64,000 nucleotides of DNA, taken from the NCBI GenBank assembly GCA_024349245.1, contig JALDNG010000026.1:2176001-2240000 (forward strand), given 5' to 3'. The DNA comes from Neodontobutis hainanensis. Lineage: Eukaryota; Chordata; Actinopteri; Gobiiformes; Odontobutidae. Below, in pieces: positions 24,462 to 35,926 of this stretch. The notes beneath the pieces were generated by a model that had not been told where the DNA came from, ran no database searches, and worked only from the letters and a program-made list of their open reading frames with translations. The number at the start of each line of letters is the position of its first letter. The first letter of the stretch is position 1. The translations under genes and the position numbers were made by a program.

Positions 24462-27400
24462 CTACTCCTTGTCCATTTCTACATATTGTGAATGGTTATC
24501 GGGAGATTTGCTGTGGGTTTTACTCAAATGGAGTTTGACGGCATGATTGCTGGCAAATGTCCGACAGCAGAGCTTGCATTTGAACTTAGAGTCAATGTCT
24601 TCCTCGGAGACCAGAGCCTCTGGTGTGGCTCTGATGCTGAGGGCCTTGGACAGTTCAGGCTCCTCTACTTTTGTCTGGTGCTCAACTGGCATTTTGCACA
24701 TGTCTTTGATTTGGAACCCAAGGTGGGACTCCAGATGAGAAATAAACATAGGTGGCGACCTGAACTGGGATGCACAGTCATTGCAGTAAAAGACAGGGTG
24801 ACCTGTGTCCATGTTTTTGAGGAATTTTGTCCCTCCGGTTTTCCGCAGCTGGTATTTTACATTTGCTAACCAGTGGCTTATGGTCGTCATGGACAATCCA
24901 GTGAATTTAGAGATTTGCATCCGTTCCTGTGGGCCCAGATCTGATAGTAAGTACTTCCCGTCAGACGTTTGAAAGAGACTTGAAGCAAACTGAGCTTGCA
25001 GGATGAGAAGATGGCGAGGATTCCAGTTTGACTGTCTTCCTTTGCGTTTGTGGACAGAGTAGACCTCAGCGGAAACGTCTTCGAACCGCCGGACGTCTGA
25101 TTCCAGTTTCATTGTGGGAATTCTTGAAGGAAGGGACGGTTTTGGGGTTGTGGCTTTCGGTAGCACCTTGACCATATCAGCGATGTCAGATAAAGCATAT
25201 TTCTGTGGCACTGGTGTACATGGTTGCATTAATGTAGAATTTAACTTGCCGTTTTTTGATTTTGTCAAGTCAATTGGCTGGTCATCATTGACAAAGAGAA
25301 ATGCCTTATCAGATTTATTCCTTACAGGATTTCCTAGCATTAAAGCTTGTTTTTCACTGCTTCGGTTCATGTCAGCAAAAATAGTCTGGGCGTGAGCTGA
25401 TAGTTTATCTACCCTTGAGTTATTTGGCTTATTTGCTTTGCCCAGATGATTGTTCAGAACTGACTGCAGCGCACTAAGAGGGTTTATGCCAAGTATATCC
25501 GGAATGTCACTGAGAGGCTCTGAAGTGGTGCTGCGTCCATTGCTGGCAGAGGGGCTCGGCGTCTTGCCTCTGTCAGAGAAATCTGGGCTCAACTTCCCTT
25601 TGATCGCCTCACTCCCTTCATTCACACAGTCTGTATCGGGCTTTGAAGAGGAAGAGGAATTGTCCTGACAATCGCTGTCATCATTCTCAGCAAGATCAAA
25701 CTTTATATTCTGACTTTCTTTACCATCGCTAATGCCAACCTTTTCTTTTTTGATGTCCATATTTTGATGCTGTCCCTGGAGAGCCTCGACCCCCACTGCA
25801 CTATGGTAAAGCTTTCCCTTTGGGGCGATGGGTCTCAGCTTGTGGTTAAATGTCTGCTTTAACTGAGCGGGGGGAGATGCAGAGAGAGGGGTGCTTTTGA
25901 TGATACCAGAGAGCTGATAGGCAGCATGAATGCTTGGGTAGGCACTCCAGCTTGGTGTGCCTGTTTGAGCTTTGTTGATGGCAGAGGCCACTGTGTTGGC
26001 TAAAGATTTAAGAATGTCCCCTCCTCCACCTGAGTTCTGTTCGAGATCCTCCTCACGGAGATAAGGGTACTTAAAAGACCCATTGCCTGCCTTTTGATCT
26101 TCACTCTCTTGCTTGTCATCTTTAGCTACAGTTTCTTCCATTTTGTCTGAAGTACATTCCCCCTGGCTATCCTTCTCACTGCCCCCGGGGGAAAGGTTTT
26201 TTGGAGAATTCTTTTCTCCTTCTGTCTCACTGGCGGCAGGATCAGCTAATCCCTGAATCTTTTCAATGGCCAGAGGGTCAAGCGCTAACTGTTTACCCTT
26301 TTTAGAAGCTGAGTTTGTGACTTTGATAAAGTGTCCAGTAACCATCATGTGAGTGGTGAGCTGCTGGAGTGTATCGTGTGAACTTCCACACTCCATGCAT
26401 TTAAGAATCTGAGACTTGCACGTCTCAAACTGCCAAGTGTAACTCGCACCGTTTTGATAGCCGTAGCGATTACTGTTAGCATTTGAAAGGCTAGCGGCTC
26501 TTTGTGCGTCCGTGTATCCAGATACACCTGTTGTGGAGTCAGGGGAGCACGGTCTTGCAGCTTCAAAGGCCCGTTTCTTTGCTGGTGGCAATAATTTGGG
26601 CGTTATTACAGGGATTGGCTCTTTTAAAGGCACTTTTTGGTAATGCTTAGTTTTAATCATATGGACACTCAAGTCTTGAAGTGAGTCAAAGGAGTGGCCA
26701 CAGAACATGCACTTTAAAACTTTTTGTGCATCCTCCTTCCCTTCCAAATCTTGCAAATTTCTTTTTCTTGACTTGGATGATGACGCAGAGTTATTGCTCT
26801 GTTTGTTATGGTTGTTGTCCTGGTAGTGTCCACTCTTGTTCATATGGACTGTCAACTCCACAAGCGTGTCATAAGCGGCGCTACAATCCTTACAGCGGAA
26901 GCGGCTGGCGCCTGTAAAGACAGAGCCACATGGTTTAGTGCTCTGCCGATACAGGTGCACAGAGCTAAACAGGTTGGGTTTGGACACAGGTTTTGGAGAG
27001 TGTGTCTGCTGTAACGTCTTAGACAGCGCGTCCTGGTGCCAGTCGAATTCATTCTTGGTGCTTCCGTTAGTGCTGTCACAGTTGGCTTTGCTGGTACTTT
27101 TGGGCACTTTCAAGTCCACTCCTGTCCAGTAAGAGTCCGAGAGGAAGTTTGCATAGGCTGCCCTCATTTTCTCCAAACTGCTGCCTGTGTCGTCTTTGTG
27201 TTTGGAGCCACGGCTCTCGTCATCTCGCTGGCTCTCAGGTGGCGAGGAGGTTTTGAAATCCGAGAGTCTGTCGCTGCTGTCACTAAGACGGGACTCTAGC
27301 TCAGCCTCTTGATTGGAAAGGACACTAATGGGAGAGTTCTGGTTGCTGTAAGTGTTAGTGCTCTTATTGTCAAGCTCTCTGTCCTCAGACAATTTTGGGC

Positions 27401-27499
27401 TGGTTTTCTCTGAGCATTCCTCTTCGGTTTGAGTGCCGTTCTCGCCATCTTCCTCCGTGATGGATTCCTCTAGAACAGCATCTTCATCAGGCATGTACA
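24462..27499 (-). CDS. tshz2: Teashirt zinc finger homeobox 2, main coding exon (partial; first coding exon missing)
   Basis: Nuclear zinc-finger/homeodomain transcription factor of the teashirt family, whose members act mainly as developmental transcriptional repressors. Counting from the exon's first full codon (Tyr, 27497-27495), about 1011 residues are encoded. An acidic, Ser-rich N-terminus is followed by C2H2 finger 1 (C202/C205, H218/H224), finger 2 (C263/C266, H279/H285) and finger 3 (C367/C370, H383/H389). A PIDLT motif at about 741-745 matches the CtBP-recruiting type. A divergent homeodomain spans about 817-889 (nt 25049-24831) with recognition helix ISHWLANVKYQLRK. Fingers 4 (C905/C908, H921/H925) and 5 (C974/C977, H990/H995) lie at the C-terminus. 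Assignment to tshz2 rather than tshz1 or tshz3 rests on family-specific stretches such as FDWHQDALSK, CSPDSTTG, DPLAIEKIQ and ALSDIADMVKVLPKATTP. The frame stays open 5' of the exon (Met at 27539), but those 14 residues are intron read-through. The exon begins with two bases completing a split codon. Human TSHZ2 is about 1034 residues with a short first exon starting MPRRKQQ, so only about 14-20 residues are missing here. Confidence 0.95.
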
Positions 27500-27525
27500 C
27501 TGGGAAGAAAAAAAAAGGAAAATCA
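27500..27525 (-). other. tshz2: Splice acceptor and polypyrimidine tract of tshz2 coding exon
   Basis: Read on the minus strand, a pyrimidine run (CCTTTTTTTTTCTTCCC) ends in AG at 27501-27500, directly before TGTACATGCC of the exon. The phase leaves two exon bases (TG) completing a codon begun in the upstream exon. This fits the known vertebrate teashirt structure, a tiny first coding exon joined to one very large exon. It is the reason the CDS is started at 27499 and not at the in-frame Met at 27539, which lies inside the tract region. Confidence 0.85.
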
Positions 27526-27597
27526 ATCTTTGACAACATTTTTGTATTATTGGTTAGAGTATAGTATATTTAACATTCTTAATGTCATTTTGAATTT

Positions 27598-27822
27598 TTT
27601 TAGGTACATTGTGTAAAATGTTGAAGTATATAGTTAAACAAAAAGGAACTCAGTCAACTATGTCAACTAAAAGAAAAGAACCCAATTCAGACAGCCATTT
27701 TAGTTCCATTACCATAGTTGTTCACAGGCTCTAAAAGTGAGTGTTAGGTGTGGAATTGCAATCATCACCTTCGCCAACAGATGTCATCAAAAAAGGCCAA
27801 AAAGTACACACCCCACCTTTAA
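27598..27822 (-). mobile_element. TTAA-type MITE-like element about 100 bp inside the tshz2 intron
   Basis: The right end on the minus strand reads TTAAAGGTGGGGTGTGTAC (27822-27804). The left end on the plus strand reads TTAGGTACATTGTGTAAAAT (about 27600-27619), so the two termini share AGGT----TGTGTA in inverted orientation. The element begins only about 100 bp upstream of the tshz2 acceptor, close to the likely branch-point region. Termini are diverged and the target duplication is not certain. Confidence 0.45.
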
Positions 27823-28469
27823 CGTTGCAGACTTTCTTTTCAAGTTCTACATGGGGTCTATTTTAAGTATTGTCAATACCTTACAGCTATTGTTAATTAT
27901 ATAAACATAATGCTTGTGCCTGGTGGAGCTTGAACAAGACATGGTGTCTTTAGTAACACGCTGCTGCATGTGATTCACAACAGCCAATTGACTTGGTGCT
28001 GTGTCTGAGCTTCTGGCTTCAACCTGAGATGTTTACAACAATCACCGGCCAATGAGTGACAAAGGCAAAGTGATTATTCTGTGGCTTGTTAAGTGTTATT
28101 GCAAATGACCCTGTTCCATAGTGATTATAGAAGCCTCAAAAGTCTAATGAAAGTGAAAGCTTTTTGTTCTGTGTTTGAATGGCTTAAGCCCTCACTGACA
28201 TGTTGTAAAATCCAATTCAAATGTCAAACATACTTGAGTGAAAAAGATTAAAAATAACACGAGCAAACATCTTAATATGTAGTGGTTCATGTTTAGAAAA
28301 ATTGATTTTGTTGACAGACATATAAAATGTGCTGCAAATGCGCATGCTGATGCTGTAAAAAGATGATCACGCCGGCGGAAAAAGCCGATTCAATTATCAG
28401 AGTTGAAACTACACAATTATACAAAATTTCAAGAGATTACTGGCAATCTGTCACGTCATTATATTTTCC
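27823..28469. other. tshz2 intron, nothing recognised
   Basis: No exon, RNA gene or repeat was recognised. The composition is ordinary and AT-rich. Confidence 0.4.
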
Positions 28470-28700
28470 CTGACAGTCTCATAAACAGCAATTACTACTT
28501 TCATTATTCACCTGTTCATTCTCCCAACTCATACAGCACAAACATTATTGCTTCAATTAACAGATAATTAAACAACAGTATTTCTAATTGACATATTTCC
28601 CATCATCCAATTAGTGGGAAGCCTGACTCAGCAGAGAGCGTTTTCATGCGGCGACAGTGTCTCCGCCACACGATGTGAGCATGGAATGAAAATGTCCACT
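28470..28700. promoter_or_regulatory. Candidate conserved intronic enhancer (homeobox and NF-E2/MAF motifs)
   Basis: The block holds repeated TAATTA/CAATTA words (CAGATAATTAAAC, TCTAATTGAC, CCAATTAGTGGG) followed by TGACTCAGCA at 28624-28633, a perfect NF-E2/small-MAF type site. It lies about 1.0-1.2 kb upstream of the tshz2 coding exon. GC content rises after 28620 (GCGGCGACAGTGTCTCCGCC). Function is inferred. Confidence 0.35.
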
Positions 28701-29182
28701 CTGTTTGTTGTATTAAATTAAACTACCCAGCAACCATCATTTGCTGTAGTTTGCTGTGTTTTCAAAATCCGTTTACAGAGTAGTGTTGAAAACAGCATAG
28801 TGTTATTAATTTGTTTTTTGTGTTGTTTTTTATCAGATGCTCTATAAATAATATCATGTTAGTATTAGTAACAGAAATGTTAAAAATGTTGGTGTTAGTG
28901 TAGTATGGATAACACTGAAATACACTGACATGAACACATCAAAGAAGACCACATCAGATCTGATCTGTCATGGATAAATAACCCCAGAGGAAAAAGGTCA
29001 GATGATAAATTCACTTTAAAAACAAACATTTCTTTATAAGTTATAGCAATATATTTGCCATTGTGCAATTGTGTGTTCACTAAAGAAGTACTAAGACAAT
29101 GTTTGTCCACTCCAAGCACCCGTACAAAGAGGAAGCAATGGAACGTCTATCTAATGTCTATATTTCCAATGAATGAAAAGAG
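28701..29182. other. tshz2 intron, nothing recognised
   Basis: AT-rich sequence with no recognisable exon, RNA gene or repeat. Confidence 0.4.
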
Positions 29183-29400
29183 TACATTTACATTTATGTA
29201 TTCATTTAGCAGACGCTTTTATCCAAAGCGACTTACATTGTTCTACAGTAATTACCAGTGTTACAGCCACTGGAGGCAAGGTGGGTTAAGTGTCTTGCCC
29301 AAGGACACAACGACAGTATGAACTGTGGGGAGAGTGGGAATCGAACCAACTACCTTCGGGTTGAAAGATGACTGCTCTACCCACTGAGCTACTGCCGCCC
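29183..29400 (-). mobile_element. tRNA-derived SINE with shared central domain (copy 2)
   Basis: On the minus strand the tRNA-like head carries an A box, TAGCTCAGTGGGTAGAGC (29391-29374), and a B box, GGTTCGATTCC (29347-29337). The central domain around GTCCTTGGGCAAGACACTTA follows. The tail carries AAGTCGCTTTGGATAAAAGC and GTCTGCTAAATG. That tail wording is very common in teleosts, and such SINE tails usually copy a partner LINE's 3' end. Better preserved than the copy at 4197-4402. Confidence 0.8.
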
Positions 29401-32400
29401 AGAGTAGTGGTGGAAAGCAGGCTCTGTACATATTATCAGCATCACACCATATCTTTTGAAGACACCCAGCAAGAAATGGAGTTTGACAGCGATGTCACAT
29501 ATCTGAGATATTTCCACTCCATACTCATGTGCATTTTGGGAGCGAGTTAAATATGAATAGAACATAACAGCCCTGTCCAGGCACTTATGCATTTCATGTG
29601 GTTTTAATATTTCTCTGCTGAACAGAGGGCACTTCACGAGGGGCCGGCAGGAACAGAGCACTCAGGAGTCCCACACTGGGCGCTTCCCTCTTCGCCATCT
29701 GAAAATACGACTTTTTTTTATCAATATTTCACAAGTGCCTCAAGAGAAACTCTGGAGGTGAATGGCTTGGCGGCTAATGGATGAAGATGGAGATGGGATT
29801 CGGACTTTCAAAACAAACATTGAGAATAGGCCCAAGTGAAGAAAGGGCTGCACACGAGACAACCCCAGTGTGCTGTGACCTTGATCTACCGCGAGAGAGC
29901 TGTTTTGATTGGTCGACGCAGATCAGCGATGGCCTCTGCAACACCCTTGATGCTGAGGGAGAGAGTTGTCAGGAGCACAGAGGTATGTTTTATTTATAGT
30001 CTTATATATAGTATTCACAGTGAAGGAGAACACCAATGGCTATGACAAGCTCCCAGTTGATGTCCTCCCGCTTCAAAGTCATCACTAAAACTGAAGAATG
30101 AACATCCAAGTGGGCCGACAAGTACTTTTTTACTCCACTCATGTTTAAGTAGAAATGGCTTCTTCCCGGTATACGCCATTGGGAAAGATTATCTTCTGAA
30201 TATTTTATGCCAAATAAAAGTTTTCAATAAGGTACATGCTTTTTAGTCAGATAAATACTATCATTTTTATTCAGCAGCACCAGTAAAGATTCAGTTAATG
30301 TCCTCCTAATATACAGTCAATTCCAAGTAAAAACGTAATATTGTTGATTCGATTTATGTATGTTTTTTTACAAGTTATGTATGGATTTTTACCAGTTCAT
30401 AGCATTTTCTGATAAAGAGCTTGTATGTGATGACTATGTTCTGTTATAATCAAAACATATTTAGTAGTTAAATGTTCTTCATTGCTATACTTAACTACAA
30501 TGGGGACACAGGGGTATAGACAAAGCATGGTGACAAAAGTCTTGTTTTTTTAACCCAGCCACTTCAGCTTGAATCCTGCTGTTCCTATTGAGAAAAAAAG
30601 CTTGTAAATAGGAAATTTTTATGAGCACATACTATTTTTATGAGTGTGCCCATACCACTTTCTTTTGCTCAGAAAAAAAGTGAGTATGGCTACACCAGGC
30701 TAGCTAAACCCGGTGTAAACATTAAAGGGCTCCTTCAGCTTCAGTAGGCTATATGGAAAGACAGGCCAATTGATATAATGCCTTGGGAATAGAACACGAT
30801 TGGAAGAATAATCAAAATATTGTAGCATAAAATATCTAAAAACATAGACTTTGGCTATACCGGCTGTTGTTCAAACTATATTGTTATGTGAATGTGTCAG
30901 TTCTATCAGAGGATTTGTGGATGGATCAGACAGAGATGAACAGCTGCACTTCCTGCTGCTCTATGACTCTCTATCAGATGCCCTAAGCTGCAGACTTCCA
31001 GAGGCACCAATTAACCTCCTGGCAGAGATCACTCCCAGATACTGGCATGTCTTACTCGGCTCCACACACCATTTGTAAGTTGCCAGCTCTTGGTCTATCA
31101 CGGCGCCGTTGCCACGCCAAGCTGCATTACTCTTTAATACAAGATCACAGTCAAGGACAATACCGCTCACTACCTGACAGACAACACCAACAAAAAAATC
31201 ATTATGTCACGAGAATGAGTTCGTTGAGAATACAGAGTACAGCGGGTATATTTCACAAGACAGCGGGCCTCAAAGTGGAAGAATTTGTGTCTCAATTCAA
31301 AAGAGGCGAACAGAAATTGCTTTTTTTGCTCTGATGCATACTTTACAACTCAGAAAAAATAATTCAAACCGTTGAGTTGTAGTCCAGGCGAGACATCTTG
31401 CAGCCTAACTAGCCTTACAAAACAAGAGGCTGGCACGCCACGCCTGAGATTTAGCATGTCATAAAGTGCTGTAAAGCCTCCAATCTGTGTCACTACAAAT
31501 TTATATCTTCAGACTGAGATATGCAAAGGTCAAAAAAACTGAGGTGTCCGTCATAAATCAGACAGCTGAAGTGTTTATAACCTTTATCCGTTAGAACAGA
31601 CTCTTGGCATAGCGGAGGCCTGGATTTACAGAGGCAGGAGGTTGTTTCAGAGCCAAAAGGCCTCTTTTCCCTTACTACCTCGAGAGAGAGCTGCTAACTG
31701 CCTCGACATAGTAGATTACATTTACTGCTACAACCATGGCGGCATCCCTGTCCAAGTGGATGTGTGCTTAAGCATGAAAATATATTTACCACTCAACCTG
31801 AAGCTTTATATGTCCATGAACAATCCTCTCTATGTGCTTATTCAATACAAGTCAATCATGTTAGGAACATGTGTGCCAACTGTAAAAGGCCACTCTATTT
31901 CTTATTAACATGCCAACAGAAACTTTTGTAGTGGTGAGAACATCAACATTTATCCCTCGGAAGGTCAACACTTCCTTCATTAATCTGACAAGCCGCAGAG
32001 AGTTAGCGGCCTGAGGAGCTTAGCTAATGGACAGCTGCAATACCCAGTGCAGGACTTTGAGAGTATCCGCCGTAACACTATCTTCAGAGAAGATTGGGTA
32101 ATTCATAGGTGCCACTGACAGGTCTGCGCGTCTGTGCCACTTTCCCCAGCGCTCTCTGCTTGTCTCAAGCTACAGTTTTTGCTGCTCACAAATCAATATC
32201 TCTTTTTACTTCTCATTGATTGCCTAGCGGTGGGACCAACCTAAGCAGGACTGTTATGACATTTCTAGATTTCCCCCTGTCCTTGGAACAATCAATTACA
32301 CGAGCATGGCAATCAAAACCTCTTTGCAAAATGAACCTGCTCCATGACATTTTCATCTCCCGGATTTATGCCATGTAAAGGGGAAAAAAACGGAGGGAGG

Positions 32401-35400
32401 AAAAAGAAGCTGCTGGATAGACAGAGCTAACAGCGCAGGTCAGATCAGTGAACAATCTAGTCTCTGACTATCATCTGCTTCTCCTGCGCTCACTCATACT
32501 CAATTAGTTCTGTGTACATTTAAGCTTGGTCTACACAGATACAGTTGTGTATTGTGTGTGCATCTGACAAAATATCTCAGTACACAAATCCTTACCAACA
32601 GTCCTACGGTGACAGTACGACAGGACAGAAGAGAATTTATTCACATTGATTCATTTAAATAATTAATTGTTAACACTTAATTGATAACTACACAATATTG
32701 AGCTTTAATTAAGTATTTGTAACTACTTATTCCAACATATATAATCACTATTAATTTATGTTAAATTAAGTCAATCACTCTGTCGACACACACAGCTTAG
32801 TCTGACTATGCTCATAGCTTGATAATGCCGTCTAACTGTCTTTGTCCAAGTTCAAATGCACGAGAGAAAATCAAACTACTGAGTCCACAGCTCTCCACTC
32901 AGGCTAATGTGGGCTTGAATTTAATAGAATTCAGACATTTTCATTTTTAAAATTAGAAAAAGAGCTAGTGTTAAACTTGACTTGTTTGTATCATCAAGGG
33001 CTAATAAACTAAGCTACTTTACTCATTGATTAATTTATGAAATTGTGACATTAACACACATTGTGATTGAAAGCACATCAATTAAAAACTTTTTAATTCC
33101 ATCCAACACCTTGACCTAAAATATGTGTTTATGCCAGTCTACAATATCCTACCTGTGAGTATGAGCCTAAACATGAGTCTTAGGGCTTTTTTCTAATAAT
33201 GTAATGTAATGTAATGGTATATACTTAAAACACTTTGCCTGATTGCAAATTGACAAATCCTTTTATACTCAACTATAGTCTGACTATGACTCACATTATC
33301 CTGGGGAGTTAGTCCGACTAAAAGAAATTCCAGAAAGTCCAGTTGGACAAAGACATGCACATGCTTACAGAAAGCACCAAGTAGGCCCAAATCTTTTTCA
33401 ACAGGACTCAACAAAATCCTAAAGAAGAGTGTTGGATGTGGCCTAAATTGACATGTGAACATTAAAATAAAAAGTTCATTAAAAAAAATATCTGTATAGC
33501 CCTGTAGCCTTGGCCTCAATTAACTGGGTGCACTTAGTTACTGTGTTCTTGCGTAGATATAAATAGGTGTGAAGTGTCAGTCAAAAAGTAGCTGTTGTAC
33601 AAAACACTCATCAAAAGTTGCGAGAGTCTTTGGTGTGGCAGGCTTGTGCTTCTAAAAGTCACACAAACCTGATTTCCTCAGCGAGCTATCATTAGAATGA
33701 GTCGCACATGCCACAAGGTTTAATATTTGACAGTGATATCTGACGAACTCGGTGAGCGCTGCACGTCAAGATCAAACCCGTACATTGTCAGACATCTTGA
33801 TGATAGTCCTAATGACACGCGGAGTTAATTCTGAACTGAATCACATGAGAAATGCTGAAGAGCTAATTCGGAGCCCCGGAGCCATGTGTGCAGAACTGTA
33901 AACACCTTTTTCTTCATTGTTGGCTGTCAGAAAGCAGTCTCCCTGAGCCCAAGGACACTGCAGAATAGAGACAGAACAATCACACTCCGGCTGCTCGCTT
34001 TGACAAAATTTGTCTAGAGGTTAATTGATATCACAGAATGGAATAGTTTTGACTTGCGTTCAAATAGGAATGTGTGCGCAGTGCATTAGTTTGAGTTTGA
34101 CCCATCATTTTATTTCAAATGACTGTAATGACGCTTTTAACAGACCTAAAAACGATGCACGCACAATAACCAAGTCTATATCACGTTTTATTCAACATTA
34201 AATGGTTATTAACAAGGCCGTGCTACACATTATGTGAAGGATACAAAGGACAAAACATAGATTAGATGAGGAAAAGTGGGTTTAACGAAGCCATGAACTC
34301 CTGTAAAGTGGTTTTGCTGGATCTTTCCTACAAAACTATGAGACAGAAGCACTTAATTTTTGTATGCATGAAGGGGATGTTACTTAAAGCACATTACTTC
34401 CTCCACTAAACACAAGTTATCCATGCAGATAAATGTCTTGCTTTGTACACCCTCAACTTTAATATTTAATGGTCTAATATAATCAAATAAAGCCTTGCGT
34501 CTCAAAAAAAGACATGGACAACTTGAGGACAGATTGTGAACACAGCAAATGGCACCATGTGCTCAGATGGACCCCGAGCCAGATTAATATGATAGGATCG
34601 CAAATATGACACCATATCCTGCCATCTGGCTGTTCATTTGGGCAAAAATGATCACAATAATTATGGCAATTAATCAAAAGTGTTTTCACAACCAACATTC
34701 TGTTAACTAAAAACACAGACAACTTTGGAATGCACAATCCAAATGCACCAAATTAACCAGCAGCCTGTGTTCAGGCACATTTCCTTTGAGTTATGGAGGT
34801 ATTTCACATGTGGAAAGTCCTCAGAGTGAGACCTCACATGTGGATACTAATTGTCATATTTGTCCCATCTCGATCCTCTTTCCCCGCGTGATGTCACTGT
34901 GCCATTCGGCACTGTTTGATGCCTACTAGAAGCTTCTGCTCCGGGACGCATCACTCGGCCCGCTGCCTAATTGGAAGTGAGCGGAGGGAGAGCATTGCAA
35001 TCTGCACTCCAGCACCTAAGTCATCACTGTGAACGTATTGCAGCCACCGCGTTGCACCCGAGTCTCCTGCTGGTGCATCTCACCCACGGGTGCCCTATCA
35101 GCAGTGACAATAACACACATCTTCCAATACACAGTCACCTTCAGCACATAGAGACACAGTGGGATATTTATACCTTTATCCAAACGGAAACACTACACAT
35201 TACACTACTATAAGATTACTATAAGACATTACACATGGATTCCAGTTGAGCATTTTTTTTGTGTATTATTTTTGAGTGTGGCACAGGTTTTGGAATATTT
35301 CTTTAGAATACAGTAAGAACTAATAGAATTGTGTTTCATTAGAAACTTGTGTTTTTGAAGAAATGCTGTAAAAATGCTTTTATTCGCAAAAATTATATTA

Positions 35401-35926
35401 GTTGTATGTATATAATCTTAATTTGATATTAAGAATAATTTGATATTACAGATTACAGTTTGATTTGTTGCTGATTTATTGTGATACAGTTCAATCTATA
35501 GCAATTTTTCAGCTGTAACTATTGTGATATATGATTTTAAAAAATGTGACATTTATTTGGGCGTTTTATGTCTTCATTAATCATTACTATTATTAAGGGA
35601 TGATTTTTGAAAGAATTTTGAGGTTAAAATCATGATATTTAGCAATATACTGCAGTAAGAAATGCAACCCATACATTTTTTCAAAATTAAAAAACATTTT
35701 AGGGGTATCCAGAAACTTTAGGTTATTAATTTTATTCCGAATAGTCACAATTTTTTTTTTACCATCTAAATAGAACTATGTTTATTTGAAATAGTACACT
35801 TCATTCATTGTATTAGTGATCTTCACACACCGGAACAGTGTAACAAGCAAAGAGTAACACAAACAGTTTGTATTACAGCAGTGAGGAGGCTTAAGAGGCG
35901 GCACGGTGTATATTTGTCAGATTATA
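29401..35926. other. tshz2 intron, no exon recognised
   Basis: Only chance frames are present. More balanced, possibly constrained stretches lie at about 32280-32480, 33690-34060 and 34840-35000 (the last with TGATGTCACTG and the inverted pair GTGCC/GGCAC near 34900). The segment 35240-35830 is very AT-rich, may be an old hAT-like remnant, and has no recognisable ends. TAATG units repeat at about 33196-33215. Confidence 0.4.

Noticed and set aside
27500..27539. In-frame Met start at 27539 for tshz2
   Set aside because: The extra residues are the translated polypyrimidine tract (Phe-rich). A consensus acceptor AG lies at 27501-27500.
29337..29400. Functional tRNA gene
   Set aside because: A and B boxes are present, but the cloverleaf is not maintained and the unit continues into a SINE body and tail.
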